A stretch of DNA of 64,000 nt from Dolomedes plantarius (taxonomy: Eukaryota > Arthropoda > Arachnida > Araneae > Dolomedidae), in NCBI GenBank assembly GCA_907164885.2, contig OU015498.1, positions 123,337,727 to 123,401,726 on the forward strand, given 5' to 3'. Below, in pieces: positions 23,334-37,083 of this stretch. The notes beneath the pieces are model-generated. The model was not told the DNA's origin and searched no databases. It was given only the letters and a program-made list of their open reading frames with translations. The position numbers and the translations under genes were made by a program. Each line of letters starts with the position of its first letter. Position 1 is the first letter of the stretch.

Positions 23334-23954
23334 TGTAACGTTTACATAAGATTCGATTCACAATAATCGAACTTTTAGGTGAATAAAGTTAAAGAAGCCG
23401 CTTAAGATATGCTAATTGCAGCATACGTGGTTGGTATAATTACCAAGAAGCTAGACTAAAAAAAAGAAGGAGCTAGGAAGTGCGGACGAAGAAGTGTTGA
23501 CGAAGTGAGAGGAAGTGTAAGGAGGAGTAGGGCTGACGAAACGAAGTAACGGCTAGGCTTAGAGTCTAGTTTAATAATAGTTGAGTTTTGCGAACAGCCG
23601 CTGGAGGCATAGCTAGGTTGCTTCAAACCTACACGAGTTCTTGTTAGGCCTAAATTTTACGTAGCAGCATTGCTGGTCGACTTTTCAAAGTATCTGTGAG
23701 TATTGCAAAGTGTATTTTTCTTGAATGAGTAGTTATAGAAGTGAATATATTGAATTGTATTTCCCTTGCATGAATGCTATATATATCTCGTACTAGTAGT
23801 ACGTATGCTTTATGTTGAAAAGCAAAACTATATGTGCAAATATTTAAATAAACATTGTTGTTATGTAAGAACTGTGTTTGAATGAAATTATTTAGAGTGC
23901 CACTTCAAGATATACATACCCAAAGTTAGGGTAGAAGTGCAAAATTCTCTATAA

Positions 23955-24839
23955 CAGCGGTTCTCAACCTGGGGGGCGTAGAAGAATTTCAAGGGAGGCG
24001 TGAGTTTTTTTTCCAAGATTGACCGACCTCCTCGGTGATAAAAAAAATCTTCCATTTCAACAGATAAATGAATTGATGGACCTTATATCAGGGCATTTGG
24101 TAGGATTGAAAAATGAAATTGCAGACTATTTTCCAGATATTAGTTCAGAGAACTAGGAATTTAAGTTGGCAAGAGATCCTTTTATAATAGACTTGGATGA
24201 ACTTCCTGGTCATATTCAGGAACAGGCAATCGACCTATAATGTGATTTTCAAGCAAACGGGGATTTCGAAAACATGGATGTTGAAAATCTTTGGTTACGC
24301 TATTTTCCTGTCTACCCAGAAGTTGCTTTGGAAGTTTTGGGGTTGTTAGAGCAGTTTTCAGCCACATATCTGAGTGAATCTGGATTTTCAGCATTAGCAT
24401 ACATAAAGTCAAAATATCGTGCAAAGCTGGACGTTGAAAGTGACCTGAGGTATGCTTTGTCAGAGTTACAACCTAATATTCAAAAACTTGTCAAAGACAA
24501 ACAATGCTAGACCTCTTATTAATGTTGTGAAAGTGATGGGTATTACATGTCAACCTCACCTAGATCCTTGATTACCTTAAAAATATTTGATCTGTATTTC
24601 ATTCTTTGATTTCATATGTTCTAATAATAATAATATGTTCCAAATTAAGATATGTGTAGTAATATTAAATTTTGTGTATGAAATTATTTATTCTATATTT
24701 TCATTTAATATCCATCTTCAGTTTCAAATTCTGATTGTACTACTTGTATTGGCCACATACGGAGGTGGTGATTGGGGAGGCGTGACCTCACATCAATGTT
24801 CAAAGGGGGGCACAGAGCCTGAAAGGTTGAGAACCCCTG
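23955..24839 (+). mobile_element. hAT transposon, internally deleted, 885 bp
   Basis: Inverted termini CAGCGGTTCTCAACCTG and AGGTTGAGAACCCCTG, flanked by a perfect 8-bp duplication CTCTATAA (23947-23954 and 24840-24847). It carries only the last part of a hAT transposase, so most of the coding region is deleted. It inserted into the 3' end of LTR copy B; the duplicated bases are the LTR's final CTCTAT plus two flanking bases. Confidence 0.95.
24063..24510 (+). pseudogene. hAT transposase C-terminal remnant (ZBED5/FAM200-like)
   Basis: The frame encodes the C-terminal dimerisation region of a hAT transposase. The diagnostic part is FSATYLSESGFSALAYIKSK followed by RAKLDVESDLRYALS and a final LQPNIQKLVKDKQ, the typical arrangement in the ZBED5/FAM200 group. 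Upstream in the same frame FDLPFIIDL-like sequence is interrupted by TAG (24154-24156) and TAA (24238-24240). The BED zinc finger and catalytic residues are absent. From ATG 24274 an 78-residue piece is open. It cannot transpose itself; the element is a decayed copy. hAT family membership is independently supported by the 8-bp target duplication. Confidence 0.85.
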
Positions 24840-24850
24840 CTCTATAAGTT

Positions 24851-26810
24851 CCAAAACATTGGCAACGTCCAGGTCTAGTTCCAAAGGAACTGATATATTT
24901 TGGCAAGGAACAACCTGGTGTTACGGGGTTTATCTAATGAAATGGCCTCAAAATAACAGGGCACTTAAATAATAGGTATAGCCAGAATTGTAATTTTGAA
25001 AAGGGGAACAGCTTATATTAGATAAACTTTTCTTCTTATAGGCCCTATATGTTCTTATAGCATATGCCCTTATAGCTAATATGTTCTTCTACAGTTAGTT
25101 ATCCAAGAAGCAGGGGTAACGGAAAGAGAAATTTTATGCAAAAGATTTTTCATTGAAATAAATTTTGGCGTATATGGGGAAGAAAATATCTTGACGGAAG
25201 TTTGAAAATATAAATTGATATACAACATTGTAACGAGTGTAGTCTGATGACGAATCTTTCATTTCAGTAGATCTTTTTTATAATTTTTATGAGAGAGTAC
25301 AAATTCTGTGTAAATTTATAATCAATAACTTTAGAGAAAACACTTTCAAGTTTTCTATAAGTACATAAAAATCCTGACACATTTAACATAAATCGTATAT
25401 CAGTCGGCTTTTAATAACATTTAATCATTTTGTAACTCTTGTCACCAAATTTCTGACACACTTGTTTATTGAACACAATAATCAATCAGTAATTTTCTTC
25501 TTTCCTCATATTTTTTTGATCTTATGGCAGTGGTCTGAATTTTGCTTTTCTACGCACTGCTCTGATTCCAAGGACTTTATAATGTCACAATAAGGAAGTG
25601 TAGTTACACTATCATTATAGCAATTATGCTGGGATTAATGTGGACTAATGACTCTAAAACCACAACAAAGTCGATTCTAGAATGCAGACCTTTAATTTCT
25701 ATTTAGATTGATACGTTTCGAAATCAGGTCGGTTCAAAATGAGATATCAGGAATTTTGTGTTAAAACAGTTAATAGTCTCAAGAAATCAGGTTTTATAAA
25801 TGTCCCAAACGGACTGAGGTGTAATAATGAAATATTTTAGATTATTTTTACTTATTTAATATTAAATATGACAAAAGTTTTGTGAAATCGATGTTTATGA
25901 GAAGTAATTACTTACTAATAAATTTTAGAGAGAATATAAGTGCTATTAAATAAAGAACACGGTGACATTACTTATTAGATATTCTGGGCGTGAGAAATTT
26001 TCAACAGCATTAAGAAACTAAAAACATTTGTGTTTTTTTTTTTTTGGAATTATTATTAAAATGTTGCTTTCCTCAAAAAGTATTCTAAATAATTTCAGAA
26101 ATAATGAAATTTGATGATCAAAAACATATTTTGTCAGTGCGGCATTATAGCGAATGTATGTTATTTTACCTACAAACCTGTTAAATATATCCTCAGTAAA
26201 TTATAATCAATTCTCTGGTCGAATTCCTTAACGCTTCTGCTTCAATTAAAATTTTTGTTAGGGCTATAGAATTAAATTTTGTGATGTTGAAACTTATTTG
26301 AAAAGTGAGCAGCCATAGTATCTGCATTTTTTAATAAATTAACAAATTTTTTTGTTAAGATGCAGATAGTTAAAAAGTGAAAATTGTTTTAGGATTTTTC
26401 CTGCACCTAGAATTTAGTACGAAACATTTTGAATATTGAAGCGTTGTATTTGTAACAGCTATAGACTTTGGATATTTGTAAATGAATCAACTTGTGGGTG
26501 GCAGATACACAGCCACAATAGATTTTTATAGTATCAATGGACAAATAGAGCCTACGCAGTGACACCTATGACGTTAGGGGACCTTAGTCCACAGGAAACG
26601 AAACTTCAGCATCGGAAACAGAAAATCTATTTACTTTCTTGTGTTTGTTAATTTCATTCTTTTCCGTGACTCTCTGTTCTTCGCTTTTTATCCCCTCTTC
26701 CATGCTTCTCGAATTTTTACTTTTATATCTCCCACCCCCTATTTTTTATACACAGTTTCCCCTTTTGGCATTCCCTAATCTTTATAGTTTTTTTCTTTTA
26801 AGCTAAGGAA
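24851..26810. other. No recognisable feature
   Basis: AT-rich, closed frames, no repeat shared with the rest of the window that I noticed. Confidence 0.5.
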
Positions 26811-26826
26811 ACATTCTTTCCGCCCA

Positions 26827-27178
26827 GTTGCCAAGAGCAGCGGGCCAGTGATCTGAACGTCCCTGGTTCGATGCTCATCGCTTCAAATCCACCGCCGTGT
26901 TCACTAATGGTGACCGGAGCACGTAAAATAGGTCGTGGCTGCAATGTCCTCCAAGTTCTCAAATTTACCTCTGGAGGTGCGGGGTCAAGTGTTCCGGTCT
27001 CGCCACTTGAAACGGTTCAAATTTACGGGACCGGTCATTTAGCCAAGTCGGACTCCGACCCTTGTGGTGCTAATTCAAAGTAGGAGCCGTCCCTTTCAGC
27101 CCAATAGCTTATTAGGACCTGGTGAATGGAACCTCCAACCAGGGGGGCCATTAGAAACAACAACAACAACAACAACAA
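26827..27178 (+). mobile_element. tRNA-derived SINE with (AAC)n tail and 16-bp duplication
   Basis: The element starts after ACATTCTTTCCGCCCA (26811-26826) and ends in (AAC)n just before ACATTCTTTCCACCCA (27179-27194): a 16-bp target duplication with one mismatch, as made by LINE-driven retroposition. Near the start CCCTGGTTCGATGCTC resembles a polymerase III B box. The body (GTGACCGGAGCACGTAAAAT, GGTGCGGGGTCAAGTGTTCC) is GC-richer than the surroundings. It does not encode protein; the two overlapping reading frames are chance. Confidence 0.85.
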
Positions 27179-27194
27179 ACATTCTTTCCACCCA

Positions 27195-27715
27195 ACGTTT
27201 GTTACTGCTGTGCGTTCTTACTTGTCGAATCCTAAGTAAGATGTCTTTTTGAAGCCTTTAAAATTAGATAAGGGTACAATTTGAATTCAAAGAGTAAGCT
27301 TTTAAAGTTATTCTAGATTTTGCAACATATCCTTGCTGTTTAATTCAGTGGAATTTTTAGACATTCTTCTTTATTGCTGTTTCTCAACATTGTGCTGAGA
27401 TTATAACCAAAAAAGCTACCCAAGAGTTCACCAGTTTAGTGGGGCGTCATAGGAAAGTAGTGGATAATACAATATAATACAAGATACTGTTAAGACTATG
27501 AGTATCTGCCGAAAGCTGAAAATTCTAATAGCTGCCTATTTCTCGGTTAATATTGCTCTGATAATATGTGATTAAAACTCTGCAATAAAAAAACATGTAA
27601 TTTTAAATTTTTATTTTTGAAACAGGGAAATAATTGTTTCCAACAGTAAAAGTTTATAAAAATGCCATTATGTGTGTGCATTGCAAAGAATTGGATCGAT
27701 AAGGCAATAAATATA
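27195..27715. other. No recognisable feature
   Basis: AT-rich sequence between the SINE and the DD41D element; nothing recognised. Confidence 0.5.
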
Positions 27716-29013
27716 CAGAGGCTGTTCACACATTTTTTAGAAGATGTATATTGTATTCTCAAAACTAAATTACATAAAATTCTTGTGATTTAAATGTTCT
27801 ATTTGACATCCCTTTTTCTGAACTATCTTTCGACATCGCAATTTCCAGGATAATAATGCCTTTTGAAGTGTCAGAAGAGGTATTCTATACCATTCCTCCT
27901 GAACAGCTTTCCAGAGTCCTGTAAGGGTTTTGGGACGACGTTTGGATAATGCAGATTTTAAAAGTCCGAAAGCACAAAAATCCATAGGTGATACATCGGG
28001 AGATAAAGTAGGGATATCAGTGAAGGGTATGGCCTTGATACCAGTTTTTTGTTCGATTTGTTTTAGGAAATTTACAGTGGATTTTGATGTGTGACTGCTA
28101 GCTTTGTCCTGATGGAGTCTCTCAGATTGATGGCACTGTGGGTAAAGCGATGGTATTTCATTCAGAAAAATTGGCGATAAAATATGTTCCTGATAGTATT
28201 TGGAGTTAATCTCGACATTTTTTTCCACTCTCTTTATTTTTAACTTGCCATTATAAGAAAAACAACAATCATGAATCCCTTAGAAAAACTTGCTTTCGAT
28301 TCTTTGAACCATGTACTTAAATTTTTTCTCCCCTTTTATGATAATAAATGGCTCTTTTTTTGTTGCAATCATTTAAATACACCCATGATTCATCTATTGT
28401 GACAAATGTTTTCCATTTTTCTTTGGATAAGTGTTTCTCATATAGAATTCTGCAGCGTGTCCTGCGTTCAGCGATATGATTTGGAAGAAGACGATGCACA
28501 TTGGGTTTTTTCGCTTTCTTAAGATTTAAATCAACGCTTATCATTTTGTTTACAGTGGACACCGAGCATTTTAATGATTTTGCAACTGTCCTTTGACTAG
28601 AGAGATTTTCTTTTAACATTAAACAACGTACCTTTGCAATAGTAGAAGATGTCCGTTTTTTCCTTGGATACTTGTTTGGAATTTTTGTCCCACTTGAGGC
28701 TCCAATTTGACGTTTTTTTTCCTTTCTTGTTGACGATATTACCTATCGACGCTTTAGATATCACAAAACCATGACTCTCACGTCGTTTTTCGATAACGGA
28801 GTATGCATATTTCTCTTCGGAAAGAGCATAAATGTAGTCTTCGAACCACTGCTTTGTTAAAAACGCCATTTTTAATAAAAACAAAACTTTCAAGCCGTAG
28901 ACGATAATTTTGACTTTTAAAAACATAGTACAATTGCAATTATTTCTTTTGCAGCAAACGATTTTTTATTACCGTTTACCAAAATCGTCTAAAAAATGTG
29001 TGAACAGCCTCTG
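27716..29013 (-). mobile_element. DD41D Tc1/mariner-type transposon, copy 1
   Basis: Inverted termini CAGAGGCTGTTCACACATTT and AAATGTGTGAACAGCCTCTG, extending to about 30 bp (TTTTAGAAGAT / ATCGTCTAAAA), with TA on both sides (27714-27715, 29014-29015). Length 1298 bp. It contains one minus-strand transposase pseudogene. Copy 2 lies at 54432-55734 in the same orientation. Confidence 0.93.
27770..28869 (-). pseudogene. DD41D-type transposase, frameshifted
   Basis: Three minus-strand frames together cover a transposase of about 360 residues beginning MAFLTKQWFE. The N-terminal part has the helix-turn-helix region RTVAKSLKCSVSTVNKM. The catalytic part shows TIDESWVYLN, LHQDKASSHTS and SPDVSPMDFCAFGLLKS. 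By my count 41 residues separate the second and third catalytic aspartates, placing it in the DD41D group of the IS630-Tc1-mariner superfamily. Breaks occur near 28600-28700 (between the first two frames) and around 28230-28320 (frame change plus stop), so it is inactive. Comparison with copy 2 shows that the breaks are partly different in the two copies. Confidence 0.88.
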
Positions 29014-29199
29014 TATTTTTATACATTTAAAAACTTTTCTGGACATCTTATCGGTACAAGACCTTACTCTGTAAGTGGGAAAGCTCCCAGGACCATCACA
29101 CATTTGGAATTCGTATTTTTAAAATAAATTTCATACTTTAATTTTTACCGTTATGAAACTTATAGATTTCATTAGTACTTTCATTAGCCAATCTAAAAG

Positions 29200-29515
29200 C
29201 TGTTGTCGTAGCTTTTAGATTGACGACGGGGCATGATTGTCTCGCCGATCACCTTCATCGAATCAACATACTGAATAGCCCCATGTGTCCCCTCTGCAGC
29301 AGCGACGAACTGATGATTGCTGACCACCTTCTTAAGTGTCCGGCGCTTCATAGTTCTTCTGTTTTCACCCGTTATTGGGAGGATAGGGAACTTTTGTCTG
29401 CTTGCATTTAATTTTGTATTTAATTTTGTGCTTTGTATTGTGTATTCTGTACTGTGCTTTTGGTCATGGATAATGTCTCTGTGCCTGCTATATTGGAAAT
29501 AAAAAAAGTACTTTA
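29200..29515 (+). pseudogene. LINE (non-LTR) retrotransposon 3' end
   Basis: The frame from about 29200 to 29411 encodes the cysteine/histidine-rich C-terminus seen after the RNase H region of Jockey/I-type non-LTR elements: RLTTGHDCLADHLHRI, then SPMCPLCSSDELMIADHLLK and CPAL. After the stop a short untranslated region runs to ATTGGAAATAAAAAAAGTA. Everything upstream (endonuclease, reverse transcriptase) is missing, the usual 5' truncation. The LTR begins a few bases later at 29521. Confidence 0.75.
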
Positions 29516-29520
29516 ACAGT

Positions 29521-30008
29521 TGTAAGGTATACACAAGATTCGATTCACAAGAATCGATCTTTTGAGTGAATGAATTAAAGAAGCTGCTTGAGATATGCTA
29601 ATTTCGGCATACGCGCTTGTTATAAATACCATGCAGCTTGATTAAAGCGAAGAAGGTTGAAAACGGTTTGTTAAGGTTGATAGATAAGCGATAGGGAGCT
29701 ACGAGATATGCAGCTCCAGTACTATCCTGCGCTAGTGCTTAGGGGGCCCAAAGTTTACGTGGCAGTACTGCTGGTTTGACTCTCTGCTGGTTTGTGAGTA
29801 TTTGCAAAGAACATTTCTATTGAATGTTAATATATATATTTCGTACAAGTAGTACGTATGCTTATTGCTGTAAAAGCAAATTCTATATGTGCAACGAATT
29901 CAATAAACATTGTTTCATGTATAAACTGTGTTTGTATCAAATTCATTTAGAATGCCACTTCAAATTATATACACCCAAGTCTGGGTAGAAGTGAGCTATT
30001 TTCTCTAT
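29521..30008 (+). mobile_element. Solo LTR copy C, flanked by ACAGT
   Basis: TGTAAGGTATACACAAGATT to TTTTCTCTAT, 488 bp, with ACAGT immediately on both sides (29516-29520 and 30009-30013). It has a TATA-like GTTATAAATACC, a palindromic CGTACAAGTAGTACG, AATAAACATTG for polyadenylation and ATACACCCAAGTCTGGGTAG near the end. It closely resembles the 5' LTR at 62895. No gag-pol adjoins, so it is a solo LTR. Confidence 0.9.
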
Positions 30009-30013
30009 ACAGT

Positions 30014-30772
30014 CTAATACTAGACCACATAGCACCCATGATATCTCACAACCGGAGGAATATTTCAATTTGAATAGTTAAATACATTTGTAAGACTGAT
30101 TTTGCGATAATCCTAATGAGTTGTTCCAGCTAATTTTTAGAAGTTCATTGTCTGAGATCAGCAAAAGTGTTTTTCATGACACTTTAGGTTGATTTGGTAA
30201 CTGTTAAAGTACTCGAATATTTTCCTTTGTTTATCCTCGCTGTAGAGTCTCACTGCACCATTTCCTGGTGAAAGAATTATGCGACAATAAAATATTTCTA
30301 TTTCGTAACACAGCAAGGGCAGCAATGAAATTTATGATGAACCCAGCTGTCAGGAAGAGGAAATACGATTATGAACTCGAAGAGTGATTGAAAATGCCTG
30401 CGGTTCCGATAAGTTACCGTATAATACCACAATCTAATAATGAAATATCACAATTTGGCGTAATATTTAACTAATTCTGCAACTTTTGAATTATATTTTT
30501 GCTTTGAAATGGATAAATATATGGCTTCTTTTCAAAGCGATTTCGCTAAAAATTAGAACAAACAAAAAAGAAAATCGTCAAATGATAGCCTATTGGAAAT
30601 AAAACCTTTGAAATAGAAATAATGTGATAAACCATGGATCACCTTGGGTGAAATTAATTTTATTCTGCTTTAATTATTTCACGGTTATCGTATTTTTTCC
30701 ACTATTGTGTTCGTGGGTCCAGTTTTTATCTATACAGACAAACGTAGAGTTTAAAGTTTATAATTACGTAGA
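30014..30772. other. No recognisable feature
   Basis: AT-rich sequence between the LTR and a Helitron; nothing recognised. Confidence 0.5.
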
Positions 30773-31512
30773 CTAGCTGAATACCTGTGCTTCGCTACGG
30801 AGTACATTCAAATTAAATAAAACGGACAATGTATGCAATTAATGCCAAAAAAATATGTATTTATAAAAAAATCGTAACGGATATTTTTATAGACAAAATA
30901 ATGTAGAAGAAAATATTCAAAGCAAATCTAAAAGAATATACTAAAGAATATAGTACACTTAATACAGTACAGTTTGAGGAACATTTATTTTACTGTATTT
31001 TAATGTTTTTTGGATAATGTCCAATCGTCTGCCGCATTAGAAAGAAAAAAATATTTTTTTGTCTATTTCCTTGTTATGCACGTGACGCAAAATTAATTTA
31101 AAGTATCACAAAAATAAAAGAAACCACGTGATCAGCATTTAATAAATTCAATTCTAAAAATTAATATTTAAAAATTCACCAACAATCAGAAAATGAAGGT
31201 AAAGATTTGAAAAAGATTTCATTTGAAAGGAAATTTTATGATCTTTCTCGTGATATAAATTTTATAACCCTCAAATTATTATTTTAAATGCAAACTTAAA
31301 AAAAGTTAGAAAAACAGCTTAAAAATTTAATTTTAAAAAATCTAAGAAGAATTTAAAAAAAATCTTTCTTAGTGCACCCCTACACTATAAGAAGAATCGC
31401 CACGCAAAATTTCAGCCCTTTAGGTCCAGCGGTTTGATCTATGCGTTATCTGTCAGTCACAGTGAGTGAGTCAGTCAGTCAGTCAGTTAAGGAACTGTTT
31501 TATATATATAGA
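30773..31512 (-). mobile_element. Complete solitary Helitron of the main family, 740 bp
   Basis: CTAGCTGAATACCTGTGCTT after host A (30772) and TTTTATATATATAGA before host T (31513): textbook Helitron boundaries in reverse. It is the cleanest single copy for defining family ends. It retains a TAGACAAAATAATGTAGAAG to GGATAATGTCCAATCGTCTG segment that several array copies have shortened. Non-coding. Confidence 0.9.
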
Positions 31513-32611
31513 TAATATTTGAGACAATTCGAATTAGTCGGTTAGATAATGAAATAAAAAAATCTGATTAGGAAATTAACGTATTCTTAGAATTTGTTCA
31601 AAGACATGTACTAATGATTAAACAAAAACTTTTAATGTGTGTAAAAATTATTTAATGTCGAGTCATGGTTGAAGAAACATCATAGAAAAGCACACAATTA
31701 CCCCGTGAAGTTATAAAAAACCCTCTTTGCATTTATTATTAAAACAAAAGGTTCTATTTTCACGTAGGCTTCACGGTTCTTGATTATTTCTTAGAAAATA
31801 TTCCTTCTTTTAAGAGAAAAAAAATGAAACGTGACCGTTCATTTGGAATGGTCGGTGAAATGCTTTTCATTCCACGCGAGAGTTCAAAATGCATATTTTC
31901 TAATGGTACAAAAATAAACATTACGCATAATTTCGTGCGTCATGAAAATGTAGATAGTATTTAAAGCAAAACTAAAAGAATAAATATATTTTTGCGGCGT
32001 TATGGCAGATGTTGATATGTCCGAAAAATTCAATTTTATGTTTAAAGTTGATATAGCACACTAAAAATTGGCTTTTTAATGTGGCAAAAGCTGGTAGTGG
32101 AATTATGGAAAAATACTAAGTTATTCGTAATTTGGCAAAAGTTGATGGTTTCTTTTTTTCTCAACCCACCTAAACATTTTAGTACCTAATTGAAAAAAAT
32201 ATTTTCATTGAATACCAGCCATATGCTTGAGGTTGAATATGAGTATAAGAATAACTAAAAAATATTTGGATTGAAAAACTTAATTGAGCGATTTTATATT
32301 TTACATCAAAAGTTTCTTTTTTAGTTTGTCGAAAACGTGAAAAAATGACATATCAACATCTGCCATAACGCCACAGATTTCTTCAATATAGTGTGAATGC
32401 ATAATATATCAATAAAATGTGTTTTAATTAACTTTCGTTTCTTTCGTGCTGATGAAGAATAAAGTTTTCAAGAGAAATTTGATGACGAGAAATTATTGAT
32501 TTTCAAAACACTTCTTAGTCACTATGAGATCTAATAATCTACGTTCTAACGTTTATATGTTTCATGTATAATGTTTATCAAATGTGGCATTACTTTTAAA
32601 ATTACAGAATT
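31513..32611. other. No recognisable feature
   Basis: AT-rich; two similar phrases (GTTATGGCAGATGTTGATAT near 32000 and its inverse ATATCAACATCTGCCATAAC near 32347) form an inverted pair about 350 bp apart. This could be the termini of a small MITE, but flanking duplications were not clear. Confidence 0.4.
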
Positions 32612-33415
32612 ATTACCACGTTTTTATTAATTCGCTTTCTTGTTTGTCCAGTACAAATCTTGCAATCGATTTTTAACTAACTTCCCGACTAGCTAGACAT
32701 TTGAAACTAGCTCAGAAAACGATGGCAATGCATTCTTTTAATACTTTTAGCCATCTTTAAGCAGAAAAATCCGCAAGGTGGTGCTTCGATCGAATTCAAT
32801 GCTTGCACTTTTGCGTAACGGCATTTGACGATTTTGAAAACAGAATGCACGTGATTTTAGTTTGTTTACAAAAATATTTTTCGAAAATTTTTTAAAAAAT
32901 TATAAAAGTTAGCAGTTTATAAAGTCTGTGGATAGTGTAAACGACAAAAAGTGATTAAAATTAAATAAAAGAAAGTGAAAAAGAATAATTAAGTGGTGGT
33001 TTGTGCGATTAAAAGAGAAATGGTGAGAAAATAAAAATAAATACAAGTGAAAAATAATTAAATAGGAAAATATTAAAATTGTGATTTGGCAAAATAAGAG
33101 GTCTTTCCAGTAAGTTTGTAGCTGTCAAACTCTTCGATGTACTGTCCTTCCAAGGTTCTAACTCTGCTTAATGCGACGTAAGCCTGTACTTTGGCGAAGA
33201 GTTTTTTTCCGAGGTACAGAACTGCGTGGTTCACGGTACATCCTTGCATTTTGTGCACAGTGCAGGCCAATCATTTTCTTTCAAGTTGATGGGATAATTC
33301 ATCAAAAAAATTATAAAAAATTATTTATTAATACATAGAATTGTCAAGTTTATATGATTCAACAGAAAATTTAAAAACGTGGTATATAAAAAGTTCTTTT
33401 TATCTTGTAATTATA
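32612..33415 (-). mobile_element. Dispersed repeat carrying a Helitron helicase fragment
   Basis: Its outer parts match 15779-16170 closely. The middle (about 32765-33269) is absent there and reads, on the minus strand, as the last part of a PIF1-like helicase gene followed by untranslated sequence. The boundaries AAGCAG|AAAAATCC and GGCCAA|TCATTTTC mark where homology to the other copy stops and resumes. Confidence 0.65.
33073..33270 (-). pseudogene. C-terminal fragment of a PIF1-like (Helitron RepHel) helicase
   Basis: About 65 residues encode the last conserved helicase motifs of the PIF1 group. [11 protein letters not shown] corresponds to the motif containing the conserved HK.QG, and [12 protein letters not shown] is motif VI with the arginine finger. 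In arthropods such domains are typical of the Helitron Rep/helicase protein, which unwinds and replicates the element. The upstream part of the protein (Rep nuclease, Walker motifs) is cut off exactly at the repeat junction near 33269. The stop codon at 33073 looks natural. A host PIF1 gene fragment is an alternative but less likely beside Helitron-rich DNA. Confidence 0.75.
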
Positions 33416-34519
33416 TCATATTAAAATCATAGTGTCAGAGTTTCGCGTATTAAGTATTTCCAAACTTTCGCATATAATTCGCGTGAGAAGGTTCCTTTTT
33501 ATACTGTGAAACCTAAGAAGTTCTTTCATAAACGGCAAATCTTACAAAGCTGCTAGGTAGGCAAAATCACACATTAATAAGAACCGATTCCTCCAACGTG
33601 AGAAGAGGGAAATTAACCTCAAAAACCTTAAATCCGACACTAAGACCCATATCACCTATAACCGAATCCGTATTGTCAAAACATTTGCGAGAAATCGGAA
33701 CATAAGTTTTAGAATTGGGACGATTAGAATGGGATAATTGTTTGATAACCCCAGGCTGACATCAGTCCATGGAACTTCCTTTTTACCTCTGAAGCTCATC
33801 TTCTATCAAAATTCTCTTCCTCTATCATCACTTTCTCGCTCGTCTTACCTTGGGCCAGCTGCACCTAATGGTACAGAAAGTACAATTACGTTTTCTTGTT
33901 CAAAGAAATAAATTAGTACTTATTTTCTTACCTTTTAGTGTTTGTATCTAGCTTCAAGGCTCAGAGAATTATTTAAGCGTAAAAATCTGATTATCTGGTC
34001 TGTGTAGACGCATAATAGCAAAAGTTACATAATTATATACCAAGGGCTGCCATGATAAACTGTTAAGAACCGCTTAGGAATGATGGGCTCAAAACACTTC
34101 CTTAGTACACAGTACTTAAATAAGCCTAAAACAAAGAAGGGTTATGTTGGATATGACAGAAATTTTAAGTTTTTTTTCTAATTTTTTTATAAAATATATC
34201 CTTCTCCAAATGTTAGAATAATTAATATTTTTAAATTATGAAATATTTCTAATATGTTTAATAGTAATTTTTATTTTACTTGCTTTGCCAAATTATTCAA
34301 ATCTGGCATGTTTTGAGTTGTTGCAGTTCTTAGCAATTCTGTTAAATGTTGATTTGTCAACATTGAGTTATGCTTATTTTTTATCATCCTTAATGTAGAA
34401 TACAAAAATTCACAGCTATAAGTTATAGAGATTATTCAGAGAGCAATTTATAAGACATTCTTCTATAAATTATTTTAAAAATTGATCATTGAACCAAAAT
34501 TCACAAAAAAGGGAAAAGA
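33416..34519. other. No recognisable feature
   Basis: AT-rich sequence with no recognised gene or repeat. Confidence 0.5.
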
Positions 34520-34628
34520 TAAATAAACATTTTGATTAATTTAGAACTGTGTTTGAATCTATTTAATTAGAGTGCCACTTCAAATTATATACACCCAAGT
34601 TAGGGTGAAGTAGCTATTCTTTATACAT
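34520..34628 (+). mobile_element. LTR 3' fragment of the same family (copy E)
   Basis: AAATAAACATTTTG, GAACTGTGTTTGAATC and CACTTCAAATTATATACACC with TTCTTTATAC match the final hundred or so bases of the LTRs at 29521 and 62895. The 5' part of the LTR is missing. Confidence 0.7.

Positions 34629-37083
<2,455 letters not shown>

Larger units (their letters stand above)
23334..24845 (+). mobile_element. Solo LTR copy B with a hAT element in its last bases
   Basis: Begins TGTAACGTTTACATAAGATT and ends TTCTCTAT; the 5-bp AAGTT flanks both outer ends (23329-23333, 24846-24850). It shares AGATTCGATTCACAATAATC, ATATGCTAATT, AATAAACATTG and CACTTCAAGATATACATACC with the LTR family at 29521 and 62895. 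Removing the hAT insert and its 8-bp duplication leaves about 619 bp, longer than the other copies. No internal retroelement sequence adjoins, so it is a solo LTR. Confidence 0.8.

Noticed and set aside
26871..27252. Two 60-70 residue frames
   Set aside because: They lie in the tRNA-derived SINE and its (AAC)n tail.
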